In this document: positions 8,204 to 17,639 of the stretch, piece by piece | How positions within the stretch are numbered: position 1 is the first letter of the stretch | How the letters are laid out: each line of letters starts with the position of its first letter | Assembly (NCBI RefSeq): GCF_900142215.1 | Contig: NZ_FRAC01000015.1 | Span: 62,001-126,000 of the forward strand | Direction: 5' to 3' | Source of the DNA: Anaerocolumna jejuensis DSM 15929 | GTDB lineage: Bacteria > Bacillota > Clostridia > Lachnospirales > Lachnospiraceae | DNA length: 64,000 nucleotides | Program-made: the position numbers and the translations under genes | The notes under the pieces: model-generated | Database searches by the model: none | What the model was told of the DNA's origin: nothing | Seen by the model: only the letters and a program-made list of their open reading frames with translations

Positions 8204-9232
8204 ATGAAAAATGCATTAATAACTGGTATTACAGGACAGGACGGTTCTTATCTTGCAGAACTGCTCTTAGAAAAAGGATACAATGTCTATGGTATTATGA
8301 GAAGAAAAAGTGTTGTTGATTATGGTAATGTTGAACATATTAAGGATAAAATACAATTCATATATGCTGATATGACTGATATTATCTCCCTAATCAATGC
8401 GATGAAAATATCCCAGGCTGATGAGGTTTATAACCTTGCTGCACAATCTTTTGTAGCTACCAGTTGGGAACAGCCTCTTGCCACTGCTGAAATAGACGCT
8501 ATTGGCGTAACCAATATGCTGGAAGCTATCCGTACTGTTAAACCTACTGCCCGCTTCTACCAAGCCTCGACCAGCGAAATGTTTGGATTGGTACAGGAAA
8601 TACCCCAAAAAGAAACCACGCCCTTCTATCCCAGAAGTCCTTACGGAGTTGCTAAGTTATATGGTCACTGGATAACCAAAAATTATCGCGAAAGCTTCAA
8701 ACTTTTTGCCTGTAGCGGAATTTTATTTAATCATGAAAGTGAGCGTCGTGGCAAAGAGTTTGTAACAAGAAAAATAACAGATGCAGTAGCCAGAATTAAG
8801 TTTGGTATTCAGGAATATCTGGAACTTGGCAATATGGATTCCAAACGCGATTGGGGACATTCCAAAGATTATGTAAAAGCAATGTGGTTAATGTTACAGC
8901 AGGATACACCAGATGATTACGTCATTGCCACAAATGAGACCAGAACCGTCAGGGAATTTGTAGAGACTGCTTTTCATCTTGTTGGTATTACAATAAAGTG
9001 GCAAGGTGATGGTGTTAATGAAGTTGGTATTAACCAGGAAAACGGTCAAATAATTGTTAAAATAAATCCTAAGTTCTTCCGTCCTGCCGAGGTAGATATC
9101 CTGCTCGGAGATCCTTCCAAGGCGGATGAGAAATTAGGCTGGAAACGTAACATTCCATTCACCGAATTAGTAGAGAGAATGATAAAGAGTGATATGGAAT
9201 TAGTACAAAAGGAAATTAAAAACACTAAGTAA
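8204..9232 (+). CDS. gmd: GDP-mannose 4,6-dehydratase
   Basis: A 342-residue extended short-chain dehydrogenase converting GDP-mannose to GDP-4-dehydro-6-deoxy-mannose in the cytoplasm. The NADP-binding motif TGITGQDGSYLAELL is at the N-terminus. The active site is visible as STSEMFG, then SPYGVAKLYGHW (the Tyr-x-x-x-Lys pair). The family motifs FNHESERRG and GNMDSKRDWGHSKDYV follow. Length is typical. An AAAGGAG ribosome site precedes ATG 8204, and the gene starts 26 bp after manC. Confidence 0.95.
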   Translation: MKNALITGITGQDGSYLAELLLEKGYNVYGIMRRKSVVDYGNVEHIKDKIQFIYADMTDIISLINAMKISQADEVYNLAAQSFVATSWEQPLATAEIDAIGVTNMLEAIRTVKPTARFYQASTSEMFGLVQEIPQKETTPFYPRSPYGVAKLYGHWITKNYRESFKLFACSGILFNHESERRGKEFVTRKITDAVARIKFGIQEYLELGNMDSKRDWGHSKDYVKAMWLMLQQDTPDDYVIATNETRTVREFVETAFHLVGITIKWQGDGVNEVGINQENGQIIVKINPKFFRPAEVDILLGDPSKADEKLGWKRNIPFTELVERMIKSDMELVQKEIKNTK

Positions 9233-9292
9233 AAATGAATAAGAAATGAGAATGTCTCAAATTATTTGGGACATTCTTAATTTGGAGGAAAA

Positions 9293-10246
9293 ATGAAAGC
9301 ATTAATTATAGGCGGTGCCGGATTTGTAGGTAGCTACCTGATAAATCATTTATATCATGATTGTAAATGGTCGGTAGCAGTGACAAAGCTTGAAAATGAG
9401 TTTATTGAAGAAGATTATGTTACTCCATATAACCTAGATATTCTGGATAAAGAAGCTATCCATCAGGTACTGAAAGAAGTCAGACCCGACTATATCTTTC
9501 ATCTTGCAGCACAAAGCTCAGTTGCACTTTCATGGAAGAACCCTGCCTTAACAATAGATGTTAATATCAAAGGCAGCATTAATGTGCTTGATGCCATACG
9601 GGAACTGGATTATAACCCCCGCATTCTTTTAATTGGCTCTGGAGAAGAGTATGGACACATCTTACCGGAAGAAACTCCAATAACAGAATCAAATCATACC
9701 CGTCCGGGTAATATCTATGCTGCCACAAAGGCTTGTCAGAATATGCTAGGTAAAATCTATTCTGATGCTTACCAGATGGAGATTATAATGATACGTGCTT
9801 TCAACCATATTGGTCCCAAACAATCTCCTATCTTCGTAGTCGCAGATTTTTGCAAACAAGTGGCTGATATTGAAAAAGGGCTAAGAGAGCCTGTTATCAA
9901 GGTCGGCAATCTTAGCGCTAAAAGAGATTTTACGGACGTAAGGGATGTCGTTAGGGCATACTCCTTACTAATTCAAAAAGGTGCAGCTGGTGAAACTTAC
10001 AATGTTGGAAACGGCGAGGCAATTAAGATTGAAGAATTGCTACAAAAAATTCTCTCGTTTTCTACTGCTAACATAAAAATTGAGACGGATTTGACAAAAT
10101 TACGACCTGTAGATGTTCCTATCATTGAAGCTGATATCAGTAAATTACAAGATTGTACTGGATGGAAAAGAAAAATTTCACTTGAACAAACGATAATGGA
10201 GACGTTAAACTATTGGCGTATTAATAAATCCAATGTGAAATCTTAA
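9293..10246 (+). CDS. rmd: GDP-4-dehydro-6-deoxy-D-mannose reductase
   Basis: A 317-residue SDR-family protein. The N-terminal Rossmann motif is GGAGFVGSYL. Substrate and catalytic segments are HLAAQSSVALSW, then GSGEEYG and IYAATKACQNM (Tyr-x-x-x-Lys). FNHIGPKQSPIFV and KRDFTDVRDVVRAY are typical of RMD/GDP-sugar reductases. Coming after manC and gmd, it should reduce the 4-keto intermediate to GDP-D-rhamnose. A fucose synthase (GMER) would be the alternative, but no epimerase-type motif stands out. A TTTGGAGG site lies just upstream of the ATG. Last intact gene of this operon. Confidence 0.85.
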   Translation: MKALIIGGAGFVGSYLINHLYHDCKWSVAVTKLENEFIEEDYVTPYNLDILDKEAIHQVLKEVRPDYIFHLAAQSSVALSWKNPALTIDVNIKGSINVLDAIRELDYNPRILLIGSGEEYGHILPEETPITESNHTRPGNIYAATKACQNMLGKIYSDAYQMEIIMIRAFNHIGPKQSPIFVVADFCKQVADIEKGLREPVIKVGNLSAKRDFTDVRDVVRAYSLLIQKGAAGETYNVGNGEAIKIEELLQKILSFSTANIKIETDLTKLRPVDVPIIEADISKLQDCTGWKRKISLEQTIMETLNYWRINKSNVKS

Positions 10247-10413
10247 ATGATTTATTAGTAAATGTCAAATAACCATTCCAGACCAATAAGTTGGCCGCCC
10301 AATTTGGGCGGCTGTGGCAAGCATTGACAATTTGACCATTCCAAGATAGTAATCAATTAAGCTAAGTTAAGATGATTTCCGTCTAGCAGAAGACGGATTT
10401 CCATTTTTCCGGA
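10247..10413. other. Edge of older IS21-type element
   Basis: A short stretch after rmd with a GCCGCCC-aattt-GGGCGGC stem (10294-10312) and two copies of ACCATTCCA. Similar GC-rich words (GGCCG...GGGCGGC) reappear at about 13696-13715, just past the older istB. This suggests these are the two ends of a decayed IS21-family element. No terminator-like U-tract follows the stem. Confidence 0.4.
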
Positions 10414-11067
10414 ATGCTGATTTCAATCAGCAAGAATATTCACATGGCTGCAACGCTGGATAAAGTCTATCATTCAGAACTATTTCTTGATCTTGATCAC
10501 CTTACCCTGATGTCAGAACTGATTGGGTCAGAATACGCGGATATAATCAGTAAACGTGTTAACAATCGGCTGCGTCATGCAAAACTGATCGGATGCCCTC
10601 AGACGATTGAAGAATGTCAGTATTCGATAACCAGAGAATATCTGCCAACAGGAATCACTGATGTACTGTCTTCAATGGCATTCATACGGGATGGACTCAA
10701 TATATGCATACTTGGACCATCCGATAGTGGAAAAACACATCTTGCGAAAGCACTGGGGATTGCTGCCTGCAATAATTACAAGGTTGAATACCACCATTGC
10801 GAGTCCTATCTTGAAGGAATGGTTTCACTAAAAGAAACGGATTATAAAAAATATAATCGTAAGATGACACTTTTCGCAAAGCTTGATCTGCTGGTACTTG
10901 ACGATTTACTACTTCACACTATCACAGCTGAACGGGAAATCAAAGTTCTGTTTTCTGTTTTAGAAAAAATGAATATTCCGGTGGAATGTTCCACCAGTTC
11001 CGGATGGGTGGTTTCACCCATTCCGGTTTGATGTTCCAGTGGTTCCGGACACGGAACCAGCATTGTT

Positions 11068-11826
11068 TTACTTAGTTGCTTTTATGTTTTTTAAACCATA
11101 GACTTCACGCATATTTGCGTCTGCCTGAATTTCAATGGTATATGAATCATGAACAATTCTATCCAGGATGGCATCCGCAAGGGTTGCTTCCCCGATTTTC
11201 TTATGCCAGCCCTGTGGTGAAAACTGGGAACAGAAGATGGTGCTTGTCCGTTTATGTCTGGCATGTATCAGCTCAAACAAATCTTTTGCTTCTGTGTCTG
11301 TCAGGCTGGTTAACAACCACTCATCTAGGATGAGGAGTTTGTATTTACTGTAAGAGCTCATCAGTTTCTTATATGTACCAAGACCTCTTGCAGTATTAAT
11401 ATCTGCCAGTAAATCAGGAAGTCGCAGGTACTTTACTGTATAATACTGCTTACAGGCTTCTACACCGAAAGCACAGGCCAGATATGACTTACCCGTTCCG
11501 GTTGCTCCCATAATGATGATGTTATGGGCATCCGCAATATACTCTCCAGTAGACATGCGGTGTATAAGTGACTTATCCAGTTTTCTTCCGGAAGTATAGT
11601 TAATGTCAGCTATGTTAGCCTGTGGCTGATCAAAAGCTGCTCTTTGAATCAGGCGATGCAGCCTATTATTTTTCCGGCTGATATATTCAACATCTACTAG
11701 GTATCCCAGTCTTTCTTCAAAGGAAAGATGATCCTGGGAATTATCCTGTAACTGGATACGCAGTACATCAGCCATTGCAGTAAAGTGCATTTCAATCAGT
11801 TTATTTAAAGTGGTTTCATTATTCAT
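11068..11826 (-). CDS. istB: IS21 helper ATPase IstB
   Basis: A 252-residue AAA+ protein that helps the IstA transposase choose and capture its target. Walker A is GATGTGKSY near residue 107. Walker B is LLILDEWLL, followed by the DLFELIHARHKRTSTIFCSQ segment and the C-terminal LADAILDRIVHDSY motif of the family. Its start overlaps the istA stop by 4 nt (ATGA), the usual coupling. Length is normal and no damage is seen. Confidence 0.93.
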   Translation of the reverse strand: MNNETTLNKLIEMHFTAMADVLRIQLQDNSQDHLSFEERLGYLVDVEYISRKNNRLHRLIQRAAFDQPQANIADINYTSGRKLDKSLIHRMSTGEYIADAHNIIIMGATGTGKSYLACAFGVEACKQYYTVKYLRLPDLLADINTARGLGTYKKLMSSYSKYKLLILDEWLLTSLTDTEAKDLFELIHARHKRTSTIFCSQFSPQGWHKKIGEATLADAILDRIVHDSYTIEIQADANMREVYGLKNIKATK

Positions 11827-13370
11827 CCGTTATTACCTCCATAATAGTCAGCACCGCGGGTAAAACCGCCGTCATCATCATCTTTGTTTTCAGGTTGAGT
11901 ATTGTCGGAAATATCCAGCTTGTCCTGACCGGTTTCCAGAATGGTCTTAACACTTTTATAGCTGGGCTGCATGGTGTAGTAAAGTGCTCTGGCACAGGCA
12001 CGTTCCAATCGTTCTACAGAATACTTATCCGCCAGTTTTAACAGTCCCATGCAACTTCGATAACTTTGCTGTTCAACCCTCTTTGAGGTAATAATTGATT
12101 TGATTGTTATGACAGTACTGAGGCCTATCTTTTCAGCCCATGATAGAAATCTTTTGGAGTCCCATTCCTGATAATGCTGATGGTGCGCTGGCATATGTTC
12201 CGGTATGGTACTGTACATGCCGTCTCTTCCGGATAATCTGGGATGTGAACATATGCGGTTGTTTTGATAAAACACCTCAATCATTGAACTTGTTACTCGC
12301 ACTTCTACCCTATGTTTGATATACTCATAAGGTACAGAGTAGAACATCTTATCTACCGATATGTGGTAATTAAATGCTACGGTAGCCTGTTTCCACTCTG
12401 ACAACTCGAAGGGCGTAGCAGGTAACGGCAGCAACAAAGACTTTTCTTCCCCAAGAAAGATGCTGAGTCTACTCCCTTCTTTCTTCTGGAAAGCTCTTGT
12501 ATTAAAAACATCGAGTTTCTTACGGATATCTTTGTTTAATTCCTTGATGGAAAAGTACTGTTCGTTTCGTAATGAAGCAATGACCCATGTGGAGATTTTA
12601 CCAACGGTTCCTTCTACAGAGGCTTTATCTTTTGGATGTCTTACTCTTGCAGGAATGACAGCGGTGTTATAGTGTTCTGACATTTCACGATAAGTTTTGT
12701 TGATTTCGGGATCATGCCAGTCTACCCTGTTAACACCAGTCTTTAGATTATCTGGCACAAGAGTTTTTGTGACACCTCCGAAGAAACGGAACATATTTAC
12801 GTGAGCAGTGATCCAGCTTCCCATTTTCATATCAGGAAATGCTTCTACGTAGGCGTACATACTATAAGGCAGTACAGCAACAAATATATAGGCATTTAGG
12901 AGTTCGCCGGTATCTCTGTCACAGTAATGGGTCATCTGTCCGGCCCAGTCAACCTCACAGATTTCAGCAGGTTTTCGCTTGATATGCATGGTAGCCTGTT
13001 TCTTCTCTGCATACTGCTGGTAGTGATAACAGAATTGTGAATACATCAGTGGAAGTTCACCAGAGGTACGACAATCTTCACAGTATTCGGTCCAGAGAAG
13101 ACGTTTTGAAACGCCGTTGCGCATGAGTTCTTTATGGATATACTCCATGTCTGGATAACGGCGGTTCTGTGTTATGGTAGCTTTGGGATTGATTTGTGTT
13201 TCCAGAACACAATCGGTTATGGTTGGTTCTAATGGCCACTGGATGCCAAGTTCCTGGGAACGGTTAATAACGTTCCGGACTGTTTTACGTGCACATCCTA
13301 CACTGCCAGCAATGCTGACCTGACTGAATCCCAGACTATGAAGTCTCAGGATTTCACGATATTGGGTCAT
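11823..13370 (-). CDS. istA: IS21 transposase IstA
   Basis: A 515-residue DDE transposase. The N-terminus carries a helix-turn-helix (YREILRLHSLGFSQVSIA, then GCARKTVRNVI). The rve catalytic domain shows EVDWAGQMTHYCD, then LVPDNLKTGV and the Glu in DKASVEGTVGK, giving the D-D-E set. The C-terminus ends GGFTRGADYYGG. I chose ATG 13370 because AAGGAGG lies 8 nt upstream; the frame is open to 13421 but without a ribosome site. Coupled to istB and likely active. Confidence 0.92.
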   Translation of the reverse strand: MTQYREILRLHSLGFSQVSIAGSVGCARKTVRNVINRSQELGIQWPLEPTITDCVLETQINPKATITQNRRYPDMEYIHKELMRNGVSKRLLWTEYCEDCRTSGELPLMYSQFCYHYQQYAEKKQATMHIKRKPAEICEVDWAGQMTHYCDRDTGELLNAYIFVAVLPYSMYAYVEAFPDMKMGSWITAHVNMFRFFGGVTKTLVPDNLKTGVNRVDWHDPEINKTYREMSEHYNTAVIPARVRHPKDKASVEGTVGKISTWVIASLRNEQYFSIKELNKDIRKKLDVFNTRAFQKKEGSRLSIFLGEEKSLLLPLPATPFELSEWKQATVAFNYHISVDKMFYSVPYEYIKHRVEVRVTSSMIEVFYQNNRICSHPRLSGRDGMYSTIPEHMPAHHQHYQEWDSKRFLSWAEKIGLSTVITIKSIITSKRVEQQSYRSCMGLLKLADKYSVERLERACARALYYTMQPSYKSVKTILETGQDKLDISDNTQPENKDDDDGGFTRGADYYGGNNG

Positions 13371-13840
13371 AATAATGACCTCCTTCATAATGGATTTACA
13401 CCATTTGGTGTATGTGACCATTATAGAGGTTAAAACATCTATTGGAACCTATCCGGTAAGGGTGGAACATTTAACCGGTAGAGGTGGAACCTAACACCGG
13501 AACTGATGGAACTTGGGCTCCGGAATATTCAAAAAGATGTGAAGCGTCAAAGAGCACGATTGTCTGTTCACAGCGTGAGCCAAAGAGTTGGACATCTATG
13601 ATATTGAACGATGAAGTTGCTTCGAACGCAATCATGAAGAGAACAACAAAGCATTATACTGTAGTAATAAACACGAAATCGATCGATTAAATACTGGCCG
13701 TTAACTCCACCGGGCGGCAATTGGTAAACGCATCAGTGACCGGTGCAGATTATCATAGAAATATGAATCTGTATATGACACCATCTTTTGAAGCACATAC
13801 AGTCCTTATAAATATATTCAATTTATTTTAAGTGATATTC

Positions 13841-13899
13841 TTGGTACGTAAGCGCCTAATTTGGGGGTGTGCCTGAAATTAGGCGCTTACCTTGGTACG
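13841..13899. repeat. Perfect 15-bp hairpin flanked by 8-bp direct repeats
   Basis: GTAAGCGCCTAATTT (13848-13862) and AAATTAGGCGCTTAC (13876-13890) form a perfect stem around a 13-nt loop. TTGGTACG occurs directly on both sides (13841-13848 and 13892-13899). The arrangement resembles a target-site duplication around two abutted element ends. Confidence 0.7.
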
Positions 13900-13973
13900 G
13901 CTTTTCTTCAATATCCTGAATTTCTGGAAGACTACACACCATGGTATCCTTCGATTCAAAAGATTTGTCGCTA

Positions 13974-14015
13974 ATAGCCAACCTTCAAGAATACCAGAAG
14001 GTTGGCTATTTTTAT
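13974..14015 (+). terminator. Intrinsic terminator
   Basis: A 13-bp perfect stem, ATAGCCAACCTTC with GAAGGTTGGCTAT, around a 10-nt loop is followed by a T-rich tail (TTTTTAT). It probably ended transcription of a now-decayed element gene reading rightward. Confidence 0.75.
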
Positions 14016-14225
14016 ATGCACTGACTTATTTGACGGTTACGAAAGAACATTTGAAATGAGCTCTTGAATTCCAAATAAAATGCTAAACAGAGCATATATT
14101 TCAATACTTTCCAAAGTTACAAGTCACCAAATAATAAGTACAAAAGAATTTCTTTGTGTTTTTATATATTGGTTCAAAACTGGAAGCTTTATAGGTTTAT
14201 CAAATACGTCTTCTCTGTTATTCAT

Positions 14226-15164
14226 TTATTTCATAAGTCCCTTTTTCTCATCACTGACACGTTGAAGGTTCATTTCAAAATCTTGCCTGTTTTTTTGTAT
14301 GCCAGTCTGAAGCTGCATACCCGAGAAAAATGCTTGAATCGCAGCAATCATGACAAATCCACACATTATCAATGTGGGGATTTTAGCCACCAAGCCCGTT
14401 TTAATATATTCTGTAGCTACAGGAATGAAAAATAAAATCGAAATCACTGCTAACAATGCTGCAATGGATCCGAAAAACCCCCTCGGATTATATGTCCTAT
14501 AAAGTCTAGCTATTGTTTTAAGCACCTTGATTCCGTCAGAATATGTATTTAATTTTGACTCACTGCCTTCTGGCCTATCTCTGTAATCTATAATCACATT
14601 TTCAACATACATATTCTTATCAATAGCATGAATGCTCATCTCCGTTTCTATTTCAAACCCCTTTGACAAAACAGGAAATGTCTTAATAAATTCATAACTA
14701 AATGCCCTATATCCTGTCATAATGTCTTTAATATCATTGTGAAATAAGAAATTTATACTTTTTCTAACAAGCGAATTCCCAAAGTTATGAAATGGTCGCT
14801 TATTCTCCGAAAAATATGTAGAAGACAATCTATCTCCAACCACCATATCAACATTCTTGTTCAATACAAGGTCAGCCATTTCTTTTGCATTTTCTGCAGG
14901 ATAAGTATCATCACCATCAGTCATTATATAGCATTCTGCATCAATATCTCTAAACATTCTGCGAATAACATTACCCTTACCTTGCATATATTCATTTCTG
15001 ACAATAGCACCCGCTCTTTCAGCGAGTTCAACAGTACGATCTGAAGAATTATTGTTGTATACATATATACTTGCTTCAGGTAAAACCTTTTTAAAATCTG
15101 CAACTACCTTCTCTATTGTTTTCTCTTCGTTGTAACACGGAATCAAAATCGCTATTTTATCCAT
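14226..15164 (-). CDS. GT2 polyprenyl-phosphate sugar synthase (DPM-like)
   Basis: A 312-residue family-2 glycosyltransferase. The GT-A domain shows IAILIPCYNEEKTIEKVV, then the DGDDTYP metal-binding motif and DMVVGDRLSS. IMTGYRAFS and GFEIETEMSIHA follow. Two hydrophobic segments (~residues 225-250 and 263-285) close the protein, as in dolichol- or undecaprenyl-phosphate sugar synthases. I start at ATG 15164, where AAGGAG lies 9 nt upstream. It sits 13 bp after a large membrane protein and probably supplies it with lipid-linked sugar. A degraded paralogue lies at 18525-19414. Last gene of the long polysaccharide operon. Confidence 0.85.
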   Translation of the reverse strand: MDKIAILIPCYNEEKTIEKVVADFKKVLPEASIYVYNNNSSDRTVELAERAGAIVRNEYMQGKGNVIRRMFRDIDAECYIMTDGDDTYPAENAKEMADLVLNKNVDMVVGDRLSSTYFSENKRPFHNFGNSLVRKSINFLFHNDIKDIMTGYRAFSYEFIKTFPVLSKGFEIETEMSIHAIDKNMYVENVIIDYRDRPEGSESKLNTYSDGIKVLKTIARLYRTYNPRGFFGSIAALLAVISILFFIPVATEYIKTGLVAKIPTLIMCGFVMIAAIQAFFSGMQLQTGIQKNRQDFEMNLQRVSDEKKGLMK

Positions 15165-15177
15165 AATCTGCCGCTCC

Positions 15178-17475
15178 TTATTCACTAATAGTCATTTTTA
15201 CTAATTGAAAAGATACTTTTCTTGTATCAGCGTTATCTGGTTGGACTTCACTAATAACCTCTGCATCAGGTAGATATAAGTCAAATTTCAACTTTTTATC
15301 ATTAACCTTTGCATAGAAGATAATTTCTCCGCTGCCATTTATACTTCCCTCAGAAACTACGTTTTCATTCTGTTTAATAACATAAGATTTTTTTCCATCA
15401 AATGTGCCAAGCACAGAAAGATCAACTTTTAAATTCTTATATTTATTATTAGCAGGTATCTCAAAAGCCACGCAGTCGCCATCAGTCCATGAAAACATTC
15501 CTTCATTTCCTGATAAACCGCTTTTAACATAATCGGAAGCATTGTACTCATCCCCTGCTAAATTGATAACGAATTCACCCCCTCTATATCTTTCTATGAC
15601 ATGTGTCTTTGCCCCGACATTTACACATAAACAAAAAAAAGTAATAACAAACGTCGCACATAAAATCTTTGTATTTATTGTTCTCAGACAGTTTCCTTGA
15701 ATATCACGCTCATATATGACTTGCTGTTTTGTTTCATCTATAAAAGGTAATAGGAAAATGACTGGAAATGCCATCGGTATCATTACTATATACCTATAGG
15801 CATATGCAATAGGTGCAGCAATCATAATAATGCCCCAGGAAGCAATCAATGGGAGCATTACAAACATTCTCTTTCTTCTATAACTGTCTTGGCACGCAAC
15901 AACAACTCCAGAAAAAAGTAGTAGCCATACCATTGTTCCCGAAGGAATAAACTGCATTCGATCAAGCAATAATCCTTCTATTGAAATCCCGGTAATACTT
16001 TGAATCAAATCAGTTGCCTGATAGCCTCTGTTATATAAGTCTTGAATTCCTAACCAGTAATCCCAATAGTTTCCTTGAAATACTCCAGGCTGCCAAAAAC
16101 CAAGCATCTGCATCAAATACGCCTTAACATAAGTCGAAAAATGTGGCATCAATAACTGAGCCCAAACTTTAAGAAAATCGCCAAGGTGATTTTTCAAATA
16201 AACGGCATCAACAGCATTTTTTATATCGTCACTTAATGTGGGGCAATAATTCTTCATCCACGTTTCCCTTGGCATGACTGAATATATTATTTCAGCCTGC
16301 TCATCAGATAGTGCCCCCCCTTCACTTACAACGGCAGCAATTTGCTGTAAAGGAACTGAAAATGATTCTATTAAAGAGTCTTTTCCAATTCCAAGCATAT
16401 TGTAAATAGGTCCTTGAATTATTAATGCCATGCATGCCACAATGATTCCTGTTACAATAAGCCTTTTTGCCTTTTTTCCAAGTAAAATTGCTATCCCAAT
16501 GATGCATAAAATCAGAACATATGTACCATTATTTCTCCAGAAACAAATAAAAAGCGAAATTGCCGCAAACCTAATGCAATAACCAATTGATACCAATTTA
16601 TCTTTAGGATAATCCCAAAACAGTAATACAAGTAGCACTACTGCTGCAGAAAAAATTCCATCTTTCCAAAGAGTCATGCTATAGGATGCAAAGAAACCAG
16701 ATAATGCATATATACATAAGGAAACATATGCAATTAATCTTGGTGCACCCTTTTTTCTTATTGTTGCTACCGTCACTGCACAAACTGCTGAATAAACCAC
16801 AGATTCTGTAATAGCATATAAGAAAAGAGCTACATTAATATCCTGACTTATTAATCTTCCGACATATATGAACAACCTTAACAGCAAAATATATAAAATA
16901 ACCCAATGATTATTTGATGGGATACCGTCTTGTAGCGAATACTCTAACGTTACTGCTCCATCACCTACTACCCCCGCCGGATAAAATGTCAATAAATATG
17001 GTAACCATGAAATAAAAATGATAATCCAAGAGACTATGAAAAGTGGCTTTACATTAATGACATTGTGATCAAGTTCGTTTATTCTATGCTTTTTTATTAG
17101 CTCGACAATATTAACCAATACTGGAAAAGTAAGAATTGCTAATGAAAAACCTGTAAGTATACTAGATATGTCTAAATCAATGAAATTCTCACTAATGCCA
17201 CTACGCATTTCAGAATAATGAACTTCATGACCAGCAATTATCGCCAATGATAAGAAAACAGAATAAAAGCCTACAATTATCTTTTCTCTGCGCATTACAT
17301 TTAGGCTCAACATCTTGCGATAACATAAGCCAATTATAATTGCTACCAATGAAATCAAAACCATATTACTATTTCCAAATTTCTCAAATGTATTAATTGT
17401 AGCCACAGCAATTACAGAAAAAGCTAGCAGCTTATATGTTTTACAATTATTTGCAAACAAAGTCTTAAAATACAT
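15178..17475 (-). CDS. Polytopic membrane glycosyltransferase-like protein (DUF6020-like)
   Basis: A 765-residue membrane protein with about a dozen or more hydrophobic helices, a loop FYPAGVVGDGAVTLEYSLQD near residue 160, and HWVILYILLLRL. This layout resembles the DUF6020/GT-C class. The last ~130 residues are a soluble beta-rich domain that ends DTRKVSFQLVKMTI. The same ending occurs in the membrane protein at 19837-22077, so the two share an extracytoplasmic C-terminal domain. AGAGG lies about 10 nt upstream of ATG 17475. It probably transfers a sugar from a polyprenyl-phosphate donor, made by the downstream GT2, onto the surface glycan. Substrate unknown. Confidence 0.7.
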   Translation of the reverse strand: MYFKTLFANNCKTYKLLAFSVIAVATINTFEKFGNSNMVLISLVAIIIGLCYRKMLSLNVMRREKIIVGFYSVFLSLAIIAGHEVHYSEMRSGISENFIDLDISSILTGFSLAILTFPVLVNIVELIKKHRINELDHNVINVKPLFIVSWIIIFISWLPYLLTFYPAGVVGDGAVTLEYSLQDGIPSNNHWVILYILLLRLFIYVGRLISQDINVALFLYAITESVVYSAVCAVTVATIRKKGAPRLIAYVSLCIYALSGFFASYSMTLWKDGIFSAAVVLLVLLFWDYPKDKLVSIGYCIRFAAISLFICFWRNNGTYVLILCIIGIAILLGKKAKRLIVTGIIVACMALIIQGPIYNMLGIGKDSLIESFSVPLQQIAAVVSEGGALSDEQAEIIYSVMPRETWMKNYCPTLSDDIKNAVDAVYLKNHLGDFLKVWAQLLMPHFSTYVKAYLMQMLGFWQPGVFQGNYWDYWLGIQDLYNRGYQATDLIQSITGISIEGLLLDRMQFIPSGTMVWLLLFSGVVVACQDSYRRKRMFVMLPLIASWGIIMIAAPIAYAYRYIVMIPMAFPVIFLLPFIDETKQQVIYERDIQGNCLRTINTKILCATFVITFFCLCVNVGAKTHVIERYRGGEFVINLAGDEYNASDYVKSGLSGNEGMFSWTDGDCVAFEIPANNKYKNLKVDLSVLGTFDGKKSYVIKQNENVVSEGSINGSGEIIFYAKVNDKKLKFDLYLPDAEVISEVQPDNADTRKVSFQLVKMTISE

Positions 17476-17639
17476 TAATCTTTACCTCTCATAATGATTA
17501 ATTTTTGTGTATACAGTTTAAGTATCCCTATAGCAGATATACTGTTTGAAAAGTACTCTTTTCGGTATTTCAGTGCATCCCTATCAATATAAAAGTGTAA
17601 TAGTTTCCGGATAGGAAGTGCGGTTTGTATTGTTTCTTA

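Larger units (their letters stand above)
10970..13531 (-). mobile_element. IS21-family insertion sequence, complete
   Basis: A 2562-bp element with the family's TG...CA ends. The left end begins TGAATATTCCGG and the right end, read inward, also begins TGAATATTCCGG. Both continue with matching GTTCCA-CAGTTCCGG blocks. The element is flanked by AAAA direct repeats (10966-10969 and 13532-13535), a 4-bp target duplication. It carries istA and istB on the minus strand with a 4-nt overlap. Removing it restores the reading frame of the interrupted older istB, which confirms the borders. Confidence 0.85.
10414..13690 (+). pseudogene. Older istB, split by an IS21-family insertion
   Basis: Joining 10414-10969 to 13536-13690 gives a continuous 236-residue IstB-like ATPase. 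It has Walker A GPSDSGKTH, Walker B LLVLDDLL, and a C-terminal block STIVCSQREPKSW followed by AIMKRTTKHYTVVI. The frame is restored exactly when one 4-bp AAAA copy is removed with the inserted element. The gene is therefore an otherwise intact helper ATPase interrupted after codon ~185. No matching istA was found upstream, so the older element was already incomplete. Confidence 0.85.
13536..14225. other. Mobile-element debris after the IS21 insertion
   Basis: After the restored tail of the older istB (to 13690) the sequence holds GC-rich IS-end words near 13696-13715, a hairpin flanked by direct repeats (13841-13899), a terminator (13974-14015), and no intact gene. A short frame ending at 13974 (LQYPEFLEDYTPW, then QKICR) looks like the tail of a transposase, perhaps IS66-like, but that is a weak guess. 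Confidence 0.45.

Noticed and set aside
10971..10978. GAATATTC taken as an 8-bp target duplication of the IS21 element
   Set aside because: The word is its own reverse complement and belongs to the matching terminal repeats. Using TG...CA ends with AAAA duplications restores the host istB frame exactly, so the 8-bp reading is wrong.
10414..11031. A complete 205-aa IstB-like gene
   Set aside because: Its last ~20 codons are read from the inserted element's end; the true C-terminus continues at 13536.
13484..13690. Independent 68-aa plus-strand gene
   Set aside because: Its second half is the displaced tail of the older istB and its first half is the right end of the IS21 element.
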